Origin: Symsagittifera roscoffensis
Taxonomy: Eukaryota; Xenacoelomorpha; Acoela; Convolutidae
DNA length: 64,000 nt
NCBI RefSeq assembly: GCF_963678635.1
Contig: NC_087065.1
Coordinates: 47,058,381 to 47,122,380, forward strand
Reading direction: 5' to 3'
Shown here: positions 22,944-30,497 of the stretch, in pieces
Position numbering within the stretch: position 1 is the first letter of the stretch
How the letters are laid out: every line of letters begins with the position of its first letter
Translations under genes and position numbers: made by a program
Notes under the pieces: model-generated
Seen by the model: the letters and a program-made list of their open reading frames with translations, nothing else
Database searches by the model: none
What the model was told of the DNA's origin: nothing

Positions 22944-23829
22944 GGGCACTTCCGACAGCCTTTTCACCCATAATGTTCCCCCTTCCTTCACAATTACCCT
23001 AGTTTCATCTGCATCAATGAACGTTTTTAAAGATAACACTCTGGCCAACTTCAAAAATCTCCTGAGTGAAGAAATAAATTTGCAAGGTGAATGGAGAGTA
23101 GCAGTTACAGAAATTACCTTCCCTACTCAGATAAACAACGTAACTGACAACACAATTGTGTACTACAAAAAAGATCGGGTTATAGCAAGCATGAAAGTTG
23201 AGAAAGACAAGATTTCCAGACCTTACCTTGGAGAAACAGCAAAAATAACAAAAGGAGAATATACGAGCATTGATCAAATACTGGACGAGATTCGTCGAAA
23301 GACAGAATTAGAGAAATTGGATTACGTAATAGATCCAATAACCAAACATCTTTCCTTATGGCTGCATTATTGGGAAGGTATAACTTTTTCAAGCCCGCAA
23401 ATTCCTAGTCTACTTGGATTCAAAGGCGTCAGAGATGGAACTGGTTATCATATAGGTTACAAACAAGGAAGCACGAAACATAGCACATTCTCTACCCAAG
23501 ATCTTATTGCTGACTATCCCGTTGATGTATGCGCTGGTACTCAGCTTATGTTTATTTATCTGGACATAATTCATTATCAAATAGTCGGAGACACAAAAGC
23601 ACCCCTTTTACGAGTCATTGATACAAATCGTCGAGTGAAAAACGGTTACGCATGTACAATTGAACCGAATCATCGTAAAGTGTTTAGTAATTTGGATTTT
23701 AAAAAACTTTTGGTCAATAATATTTCCAATATTTCTGTGAACTTGCGCACAGAAACTGGAGGACTTGTTCCTTTCGCTGGAGGGGGAAAAGTTGTTCTGA
23801 CTTTGAAATTTCAAAAGTTTAGCAATTGA
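22936..23829 (+). CDS. mCP: Minor capsid protein (penton-like, single jelly roll)
   Basis: 297 residues. An N-terminal beta-rich region holds a W-containing strand pattern (GEWRVAVTEITFP). The C-terminal half has YLDIIHYQIVGDTKAPLLRV and NISVNLRTETGGLVPFAGG, which closely match Polinton/adintovirus penton proteins, where the chain ends in a strand similar to VVLTLKF. It would form the fivefold vertices with the major capsid protein. ATG 22936 overlaps the integrase stop. The frame is undamaged. Confidence 0.88.
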   Translation: MTEGTSDSLFTHNVPPSFTITLVSSASMNVFKDNTLANFKNLLSEEINLQGEWRVAVTEITFPTQINNVTDNTIVYYKKDRVIASMKVEKDKISRPYLGETAKITKGEYTSIDQILDEIRRKTELEKLDYVIDPITKHLSLWLHYWEGITFSSPQIPSLLGFKGVRDGTGYHIGYKQGSTKHSTFSTQDLIADYPVDVCAGTQLMFIYLDIIHYQIVGDTKAPLLRVIDTNRRVKNGYACTIEPNHRKVFSNLDFKKLLVNNISNISVNLRTETGGLVPFAGGGKVVLTLKFQKFSN

Positions 23830-23834
23830 TCAAA

Positions 23835-24242
23835 ATGGATTCATATTACCACAACCAAGCAAACCTACCACATTTCTCGGGGCATTATAGACAACGAGGC
23901 AGTGGCTTCGGTGCATTAGCCTTGGGAATAGGAAGAGTCGCACTTCCACTGGCTCGAAAATTTGTGATACCCGCGGCTAAAAAAATCGGAAAAGAACTAC
24001 TTCTTCAGGCAGCTCCAGAACTGATAGAAGTTGCAACAAAAAGAAAAAGTCCTAAGCAGGCACTCAAAAGCACCGTTAGAAAAACAATCAAAAAGCAAGT
24101 AGGAGGAGGAAGTAGATCTCGGAAAAGTCATCCGAAAAGAACGACGGCGTTTAAACGAAAAACGAGACGCGTCATTCCCAGAAAACGAACAGCACAGAGA
24201 AGTCGCTCCGATTTCTTTACAAGGGTTAAAAATGATTTCTAA
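23835..24242 (+). CDS. Small basic virion-type protein (GSGFG amphipathic)
   Basis: 135 residues, start at ATG 23835 (the frame opens at a TTG just before). A Tyr/His-rich N-terminus (MDSYYHNQANLPHF) is followed by RGSGFGALALGIGRVALPLARKF, a Gly-rich amphipathic helix, and then a strongly basic Arg/Lys tail. Proteins of this pattern lie between the penton and major capsid genes in many Polintons. They are compared with adenovirus core or membrane-active proteins. DNA condensation or membrane activity is inferred. It overlaps the capsid gene by 11 bases. Confidence 0.75.
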   Translation: MDSYYHNQANLPHFSGHYRQRGSGFGALALGIGRVALPLARKFVIPAAKKIGKELLLQAAPELIEVATKRKSPKQALKSTVRKTIKKQVGGGSRSRKSHPKRTTAFKRKTRRVIPRKRTAQRSRSDFFTRVKNDF

Positions 24243-25548
24243 TTTAATCCCGAGTGAAGCAACTCACAGCTCCTTGGACTTATTTGAGAAACCGCCTTTA
24301 CTTGTCACTTTTGAAAATGCATTCACCCAAAAAATTGGACCTTCCTACTCTCCTGATGGTCCTATGCTCGAGTTTGAAGTACTCGGCGACAGAAATAATT
24401 TCATCGATCTTCAACGTACTCGTTTGGAAATAGTTGCACGAATTGTTCGAAGCAATGGAAACGTGCTTCGAACGCATGCTACAGAGACGGCAAACAGAGA
24501 TACGCCGTATTTTGTTAACAATCCTTTATCTTCATTATTTTCTGAGTGTACACTGTCTCTGAATGGTGAAAAAATATCAACTACCAATGCTAATTTTGCC
24601 CATAAAAGCTTTATTGAGACCGAGTTTTCATACGGTAATGATGCCAAGAAAACATGGTTGGCTTGTCAAGGTTATTATTATGAAGAAAATCCATCAGCCA
24701 TTGACGGTGCTGGAAGGAGAGCTGATGATGTTACGGAGCGTAAAGGTCTCGTTGCGGCCTCGAGCGAGCTGAAGCTATTTGGTAAAATTGCTTGCGACTT
24801 TTTGTCGTGTGACAAGCATCTACTTAGCGGTGTGACAATAAGATTGTCTCTTAGACGTTCTCCTAATGATTTTGTTGTCATATCTGAAGATGCAGCTAAA
24901 CACTACAAGGTCCAAATAATCGAAGCTAACCTCTATATCAGAAAGATGACTGTGACTGACTATGTTCTCTCATCAATAAAAAAAACTTTGTTGAAGAACC
25001 CGGCAATTTACAACTACATCGAAGTAGTACCAAAAACGTTTCTCGCAACTGCAGGAGTACAAAGCTGGCGACAAGAGGATGTTTTTGCAAAAGAACCTGT
25101 TCGAAGAATGATAGTAGCAATGAGCATAAACGAAGCATATTTGGGTACTAATAGAACAAACCCTTTTCATTACCAGAAATTTGGGTTGAATGAGATCATT
25201 GTGTACAGAAACGGTCTACCCATTGCCGGAACTCCCATCTCAACATCAGACAATAAAAGAATTTATTACAATACGCTTGAGGCTCTTGATTTTGTTTTAA
25301 ACACTAGTCATGGAATCAGTCTCGCTAATTATGATAATCATTATATTATGGCTTTTGATCTCACGTCTACTCAGGAGGCTTCACACGATTTTATTCATCC
25401 TGAATTGACCAATTGCACTATTTCGCTCGAACTCAAGTTTGACGCAGGTCTCGGTAATAACGTCGAGTTATTGTTTATGGGAGAGCGTGCATCAACAGTT
25501 TATGTGCGTTCAGATAGAAAAATTACCAAAAACACTCTTATGACCTAA
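24232..25548 (+). CDS. MCP: Major capsid protein (double jelly roll, hexon-like)
   Basis: 438 residues, the usual length range for Polinton capsid proteins. The N-terminal signature DLFEKPPLLVTFENAF, then IGPSYSPDGPMLEFEV, is characteristic of this family. Two beta-rich halves follow (about 45-230 and 260-425), consistent with a double jelly roll forming pseudo-hexameric trimers. The frame is intact with no lesions. It sits between the basic virion protein and the protease, the conserved morphogenesis block order. Confidence 0.93.
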   Translation: MISNLIPSEATHSSLDLFEKPPLLVTFENAFTQKIGPSYSPDGPMLEFEVLGDRNNFIDLQRTRLEIVARIVRSNGNVLRTHATETANRDTPYFVNNPLSSLFSECTLSLNGEKISTTNANFAHKSFIETEFSYGNDAKKTWLACQGYYYEENPSAIDGAGRRADDVTERKGLVAASSELKLFGKIACDFLSCDKHLLSGVTIRLSLRRSPNDFVVISEDAAKHYKVQIIEANLYIRKMTVTDYVLSSIKKTLLKNPAIYNYIEVVPKTFLATAGVQSWRQEDVFAKEPVRRMIVAMSINEAYLGTNRTNPFHYQKFGLNEIIVYRNGLPIAGTPISTSDNKRIYYNTLEALDFVLNTSHGISLANYDNHYIMAFDLTSTQEASHDFIHPELTNCTISLELKFDAGLGNNVELLFMGERASTVYVRSDRKITKNTLMT

Positions 25549-25555
25549 GATAGAC

Positions 25556-25987
25556 ATGGATAATCTTCAACTAGTAGAAATTATTAACCGTTGTAAACAT
25601 TTGAAACATCGCTTTAGAGGTGTTTTTCCGGCAGATTTGCCATGCTCTTCAGTACTGAAAAACGATAATACATTCATGATTATGAATGCCTCACCATCGG
25701 ATCAACCTGGAACCCACTGGTTGCTTTTTGCTCAAGCTGGAGGACAGATATTCTTCGCAGATCCTCTAGGTAAACGATTATGTGATTATCCCCTCGTGTA
25801 CAAGAATATGCGACGTACAATTCACGAGGGAAATCAGCTACTGTTGAAAAAACCAATACAATCAGCTGATTCAGTGTTATGCGGACTTTATTGTATTTAT
25901 GTTGCTCATGTTATAATTACAAACAAATTTCCAATAGGTTTCAAACTTAATGATCATGATTTGATAAGATTTGCCAAACATATGTAA
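25556..25987 (+). CDS. PRO: Adenain-type cysteine protease
   Basis: 143 residues. Catalytic residues appear in family order: His54 (GTHWLLF), Asp69 (FFADPLG), Gln102 (PIQSADS) and Cys109 (LCGLYC). This is the C5 peptidase fold that matures virion proteins in adenoviruses and Polintons. It starts 7 bp after the capsid stop and is slightly short compared with adenovirus protease, as is common in Polintons. Last gene of the plus-strand cluster. Confidence 0.93.
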   Translation: MDNLQLVEIINRCKHLKHRFRGVFPADLPCSSVLKNDNTFMIMNASPSDQPGTHWLLFAQAGGQIFFADPLGKRLCDYPLVYKNMRRTIHEGNQLLLKKPIQSADSVLCGLYCIYVAHVIITNKFPIGFKLNDHDLIRFAKHM

Positions 25988-26098
25988 TTCTAAATTAATT
26001 TATTGATGTTTTTGTAAAATTTATAAATTAGTATTTTTTTCAATTCATTCTTATTAACAACAAAGTTTTTTCTGCAAGTTTATGTGTACCGCGAAAAG

Positions 26099-26202
26099 TT
26101 TCATATCAAGTCCTTCGAAATATTAAGGCATGGCCGTTTGGTTTAAGGGGCAATAGCTAACCCGGCGTTGCTCGTCGCTACGCTCCTCGGGAACGCCTCC
26201 CG
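26099..26202. repeat. 104-bp internal inverted repeat, left arm
   Basis: Near-perfect reverse complement of 29667-29770 (I see one mismatch, CAAG versus CATG). GC-rich against its surroundings. It includes GGCGTT...AACGCC, which can fold into a hairpin, and GGCCGTTTGGTTTAAGG, which resembles a tRNA A-box. It directly follows the protease gene and marks the start of the accessory module. Confidence 0.95.
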
Positions 26203-26333
26203 CTTGTGTAGTAACATTTTTTTTTTGATATACAAGAGCGAAAGAAAACCAATATTTAAAACTTGAATTTCTTCTCCATGATAAATTTCACAAACAAAGT
26301 GTTTGAATCAATTTCCATACAACCATACCCACT

Positions 26334-26882
26334 TTAAATTATGTCAATTATTTTAGAAAACTCAGCAGCGTTTTCACCATTCAAAATATTAGTAAAGCGT
26401 TCAATTGTTACGTTAGTAATCAGGTCAGTTTGAGTTTGAACAGATTTAGTCTGCGAGCCGAAGCAAACTTGAGGCAATCGTCTGCGAACTGGAACACCAC
26501 TAACATCTAAGTTGTTGATGGAGTTATAATTCACAGCTATTTTCAGTTTTTCCATCAGAGGGCCAGACAATTCATAGTTGGAGCAACCCAAAATTAAATA
26601 TTTGAATGTAGAGAGAAGACAAGGAACAACGAAGGCTTTTGAAGTCATCTTGTTAAGTAAATCGGTAGACTCTTTCGTAAATTCGACCAGCACATGATAA
26701 TGTTTTTCGTTGTCAATCGAATGGTTGCAAAAATCTAATTTATTCGAATGGGAGGATACTGCAAAATTTGCTGTTGAAGCGAAGCCTGAAAAGTTGGGTT
26801 CATGATTCAGGATGAAAAATTTGTAATTTTTACGGAACTGTTTGAAATAATCAGGGGATTGCTCATACATTGCTTCAACCAT
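26334..26882 (-). CDS. Unknown accessory protein with HUH-like motif, 182 aa
   Basis: Minus-strand ATG at 26882. Residues 22-29 (FFILNHEP) and 61-67 (HYHVLVE) resemble motifs 1 and 2 of HUH single-strand endonucleases (rolling-circle Rep proteins), in the right order and about 35 residues apart. A convincing Tyr motif 3 is not obvious (KYLILG at 95-99 is a weak candidate), so catalytic activity is speculative. The C-terminal half is Asn/Thr-rich. It lies 37 bp downstream of the PC4-like gene on the same strand and is probably cotranscribed with it. Confidence 0.5.
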   Translation of the reverse strand: MVEAMYEQSPDYFKQFRKNYKFFILNHEPNFSGFASTANFAVSSHSNKLDFCNHSIDNEKHYHVLVEFTKESTDLLNKMTSKAFVVPCLLSTFKYLILGCSNYELSGPLMEKLKIAVNYNSINNLDVSGVPVRRRLPQVCFGSQTKSVQTQTDLITNVTIERFTNILNGENAAEFSKIIDII

Positions 26883-26919
26883 TGCTTTGAAGTTTCAATC
26901 GAATAACGAGTTGATAATG

Positions 26920-27279
26920 TTACACAACCCGACAGTTATCATCGTTTTCACTTTCGCATTCCTTTTCAGAGCATGAAGATTTTTTAGATTTGTTTCGCTT
27001 TTTTCTAAGTTTTTCAGTCACGTCGCAGTTTTTTGCTTGCGTCAACCTTTTAATTTTTGTGTAATTGTCCGCCAAGGACTCGAATTCACCAGTTGACAAA
27101 GTTATTCCTTGTCGATACTTGAAAGTTCCCTCTTCGTCTTTTTTGTACAATTTGATAGTTATGTAAGTACCGGTCTGTGCGAATGTTTTTGCACCGACTC
27201 TAACTAAACGTTTATCATTCGAAGATATATCCCTAAAATCATCGAAATAGTCTACATCCGTGTCAAGAGAAGCGTACAT
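26920..27279 (-). CDS. PC4/p15-like ssDNA-binding coactivator, 119 aa
   Basis: After an acidic N-terminus the sequence reads KRLVRVGAKTFAQTG, then TYITIKLYKKDEEG, KYRQGITLSTGEFESL and a final helix. This is the four-strand plus helix layout of the PC4 C-terminal domain (V.V..F.G...I.IR....EG...P...G..L....W..L). The C-terminal tail is Lys/Ser/Glu/Cys-rich. PC4-like proteins bind single-stranded DNA and affect transcription or replication. The first gene of the minus-strand pair, diverging from the 214-aa gene across a 626-bp spacer. Confidence 0.65.
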   Translation of the reverse strand: MYASLDTDVDYFDDFRDISSNDKRLVRVGAKTFAQTGTYITIKLYKKDEEGTFKYRQGITLSTGEFESLADNYTKIKRLTQAKNCDVTEKLRKKRNKSKKSSCSEKECESENDDNCRVV

Positions 27280-27905
27280 TATAAATGAATAACAACCAAC
27301 TGGTTTTTAGTGTGGAACGTTGAAGAATGACTGATCACAGTATACGAGACAGATCATGCGCTCCCAAAGTAAAAATTTAGGTGATAAAGCTTACGAGCGC
27401 CCTAAGCCATATTGATAAGACTTAAACACCAAGGATATAATTTCTTTAACGATAAACCTCTTTTCATATGGGTATTTAGTTACTTTTTCCCCCGGCTATT
27501 GTCTAAAAATCTTCTAGTGTTATTTATTGTGACGGTTATTTTAATGACTGTTATGAATCATGGTAATGAATTTCTAACAGCATAACAATGATTGTCTGGC
27601 AAACTATCATGAAAACTTGATTTTGAGTGCTTTCGCCCGTAGCCACTATAATAAAGCTGTCACATAAATCTAAAAAATCGGGTTTTCACATTCATTCCTA
27701 ACATGACCTCAGGCGTCATGCTTAAAAGAATGAATAAAATTTGATAGCCTCGCCTAAAAAATTATTAGCTTTGACCTAATTGAACTATGCCACCCCTTTC
27801 CTGATCTCATTCTCATTAATAAACTTTTCATACTTTTCATTCTCTCAATTTCATTTCGGTAGTTCAGTCATTTCATTTTAACAAAACTTTAAACCTCTTC
27901 AAGTC
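27280..27905. promoter_or_regulatory. Divergent promoter spacer
   Basis: No ORF. It separates the minus-strand PC4-like gene from the plus-strand 214-aa gene, so it should hold promoters for both. Several AT-rich motifs are present, but no single TATA box is decisive. Confidence 0.35.
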
Positions 27906-28550
27906 ATGACTAGTCCTTTACAAATAATCTCAGTGTCTGATCGAGAAAGAACATTTATCTACCAAACATACACGAGAGAGTCGATTGCAGTCATCCATCA
28001 ACAGAAAGAGAGAGTCTCTCCGTCTACAGCAAGTCCGTTCAATGACTTGGCTCCCCGAAAAAACGACGAGAATCAAAAGGAAGAATGGACTACAAAAAGT
28101 CATATCATGCTGCCGAACTACCTCCTTGATCACATCGATCTACTTAGACAGAATCGAAAACGAATGTACGAGAGTTGCACTATTCACGAGAGCTATCCGG
28201 CATTAGAAAAGACGGAGATAAACGACACAACCTCGCTCGAGCAGTCTCCAAGAAAAATTCTCTTCGCGTATGACTGCGAGTCAATGCCGTTGTATGAAAA
28301 TCAGGAGGGATGTATTCGTGACTATGCAGAGCGCGAAGCGTACTGGGATATTCCGACAGCAATGTCTCCCGAGTCGTTTGTTAGGGGAGCAGTTTCAACT
28401 CCAGAACAATCAACTTCCTATTCGGATGCTCGGGTTTCATCTAGTGCGGAGACAATTGATCTAGTCACCCCAGATTTCATTCAAGGCACTCCTCCAAATG
28501 CAGCTTGCTATGCGCCAAAAAAGAGAAAACTACAGTTTCGAGGTTTCTAA
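27906..28550 (+). CDS. Unknown accessory protein with NLS-like tail, 214 aa
   Basis: ATG at 27906 after a purine-rich leader. The protein is hydrophilic and Ser/Glu/Pro-rich, probably largely disordered. Visible elements are a KILFAYDCESM segment near the middle, an acidic TIDLVTPDF stretch that looks like a SUMO-interaction-type motif, and a C-terminal PKKRKL resembling a monopartite nuclear localisation signal. Codon use is more GC-rich than in neighbours. A nuclear regulatory role is inferred. I recognise no family. Confidence 0.55.
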   Translation: MTSPLQIISVSDRERTFIYQTYTRESIAVIHQQKERVSPSTASPFNDLAPRKNDENQKEEWTTKSHIMLPNYLLDHIDLLRQNRKRMYESCTIHESYPALEKTEINDTTSLEQSPRKILFAYDCESMPLYENQEGCIRDYAEREAYWDIPTAMSPESFVRGAVSTPEQSTSYSDARVSSSAETIDLVTPDFIQGTPPNAACYAPKKRKLQFRGF

Positions 28551-28861
28551 TAACTTAAACAAAAAACTTTCCTTTGTTTCAAATATTATTCCAAGGTTTT
28601 ATATTTTCATTTTTGTTTGATTTGACTTCTAAGCTGTTTTAACAGTACTGTGTGTATATTTTTTTGTCTCAGTTTTTATTTTGCTTAATAGATCAATTAA
28701 AGTTTGCCCCGTAAAGTTTTCAGCAAAACCTTAGAGAAAAACTAGAAAAAAATCTCAAATCGAGAATAATTTTACGCTAAAATTGTTGTTTGAGAAAGAA
28801 TGAGAGAGATATATAGAGAGAGAGAGATAAATACACTTGCTCAGTAGTGAACCCCATTTGG

Positions 28862-28953
28862 AATATCCTTTTCGGGATATTGCTTTCTTTTCAAAAGAAA
28901 GATAAATATGGAAGGGTCCAACATTTTCTTGTTGGTAGTCCAACCATATTTAT
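28862..28953. repeat. Cluster of three hairpins
   Basis: AATATCC/GGATATT (28862-28881), CTTTCTTTT-C-AAAAGAAAG (28883-28901, perfect 9-bp stem) and ATAAATATGG/CCATATTTAT (28902-28911 with 28944-28953, perfect 10 bp) follow one another without gaps. Such clustering suggests a structured element, for example an origin, an RNA or a convergence of transcripts. Confidence 0.7.
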
Positions 28954-28969
28954 TTGGCTTTTTTTTATC

Positions 28970-29055
28970 AAACACTCTCTGTTCTCTCTCTCTCTCATCA
29001 TACTTTGTGCCCGGTTGTGTTAGCCAGGTCTTACGCAAAGTAACAGAGAGTGTTT
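28970..29055. repeat. 14-bp inverted repeat around CT tract
   Basis: AAACACTCTCTGTT (28970-28983) and its exact reverse complement (29042-29055) enclose a CT microsatellite and a GC-richer loop. Together with the adjacent hairpins it forms a ~200-bp structured zone inside the accessory module. Confidence 0.75.
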
Positions 29056-29666
29056 TAAGCCATAAATCTGCATTATATTACATTCATATACATGTTTTGG
29101 GTGTAAAACGGACAATTTTTTGGTAAAAATGTGAAAAAAAGAAAATTTATGTTTTTTTTTTCGAAAAATGAACATGACCCTTAACCCTGCTCATAAATTC
29201 ATGGCAAATTGATTGAGGGTAGTTTCAATGGATTTGGAGATAAAAAAATTTTTTCCCAATTTTTTTTTCAATATTTTCACAAAAATCAGATTTTCTCAAA
29301 AAATCACAACTTTTTAAGCGTCTACTCTCATTGATTGGGCTATATTTTTTTTTTTTTAATTTCTACGCTTGTCCTAATTACGTATCAGATAGCTCTTAAA
29401 AATTTCAAACCACATTCACTTGAATTTAAAACGAGAACGAATAATTCAAGCTAAAAATGAAGGAAAAAAGAAGTTAAAAAATTATGTTTTTTGAATTTCG
29501 AACTTGACCAGTAGAACTGTGCTCAAGGTCCCACAAAACTTACTGGTTTTTTTGTTGATAGATTTAAAAGACACTTTTTTAAACATTACTTTTCCGTTTT
29601 TCACAACATAAAAAGTTTGAGGTTTTCCTTTATTTTGAAAAAAAAATTTCACTTGAAATTACAGAA

Positions 29667-29770
29667 CGGGAGGCGTTCCCGAGGAGCGTAGCGACGAGCA
29701 ACGCCGGGTTAGCTATTGCCCCTTAAACCAAACGGCCATGCCTTAATATTTCGAAGGACATGATATGAAA
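29667..29770. repeat. 104-bp internal inverted repeat, right arm
   Basis: Inverted partner of 26099-26202. It closes the accessory module, and the polymerase leader begins after it. Confidence 0.95.
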
Positions 29771-30497
29771 GGATTCACGGGACAGTGAATGACATGAAGG
29801 AAACTTTGATTCCGATATCTTTTACACATTCAAATGACAATCTATGCTTATCATGCATCGGTAACTATCAAGGTGTCAAATTTGCAAAATTTTCATTTTT
29901 TTAAGTTTACTATTTTTTTTTCAACTTAATTAGTTAGTTGAGGGCTTTACTTTCTGAATACTTTTATCTCATAAATCTACTTTTTATTATACCTATTTAC
30001 GCAAACCAAGAAGTGGGCTTGAAATCATTAGGAAATTACTGTTTCACGGTTAAAATTAGTCAGAAAAAGTTTTAGGCTCTATCTGAATCATTCTAAGCAT
30101 TAAATTTTGTAATTTAGTGCTGAAATGTTAATTGAAAGTCTAAACCAGTCCCCTAAAAAAAGCCAAAACTTTATCGCTAACCCTTAAAATTAACAGCAAA
30201 AGTTTGAGGCTGTAAATGAATCAGTTTTTAGTATACAAAACCCCTGCACTTGAGCAGAGTGATGAGACATAAAGAGCTTAAGGCTAGAATAAACCCTGTT
30301 TTTGGAAAGGAAAGTACTTATTGCCAAGACGGCGAAGTATAACTCTCGTTATTGGCTTCTACTTGCCCTTACCCGCAAAGTTTTTTGGTGCTAGTCACTT
30401 CTCGCTTTTGCTTTTTCATAACCAGTTCTACTTGAAATTCTCCTGAACTGAATTTTCTTGAAATTTTCCTGAATTACTTCAGTAACTTCAACAAACA
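29771..30497. other. Polymerase gene leader
   Basis: No ORF. It contains AT-rich sequence and then a CT-rich, moderately GC patch just before the polymerase ATG (AACAATG context). The promoter and 5' UTR for the polymerase gene are expected here. No clear TATA box was identified. Confidence 0.4.

Larger units (their letters stand above)
28551..29666. other. Non-coding hairpin and microsatellite region
   Basis: No gene. It holds a GA microsatellite (about 28801-28831), a CT tract (about 28984-28997) and several hairpins between 28862 and 29055 (listed separately). From about 29120 the rest is AT-rich sequence with poly-A/T runs. Confidence 0.6.

Noticed and set aside
26099-29770. Accessory module as a separate transposon with target duplication
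   Set aside because: No direct repeat was found just outside the two arms and no transposase lies inside, so a simple insertion cannot be claimed.
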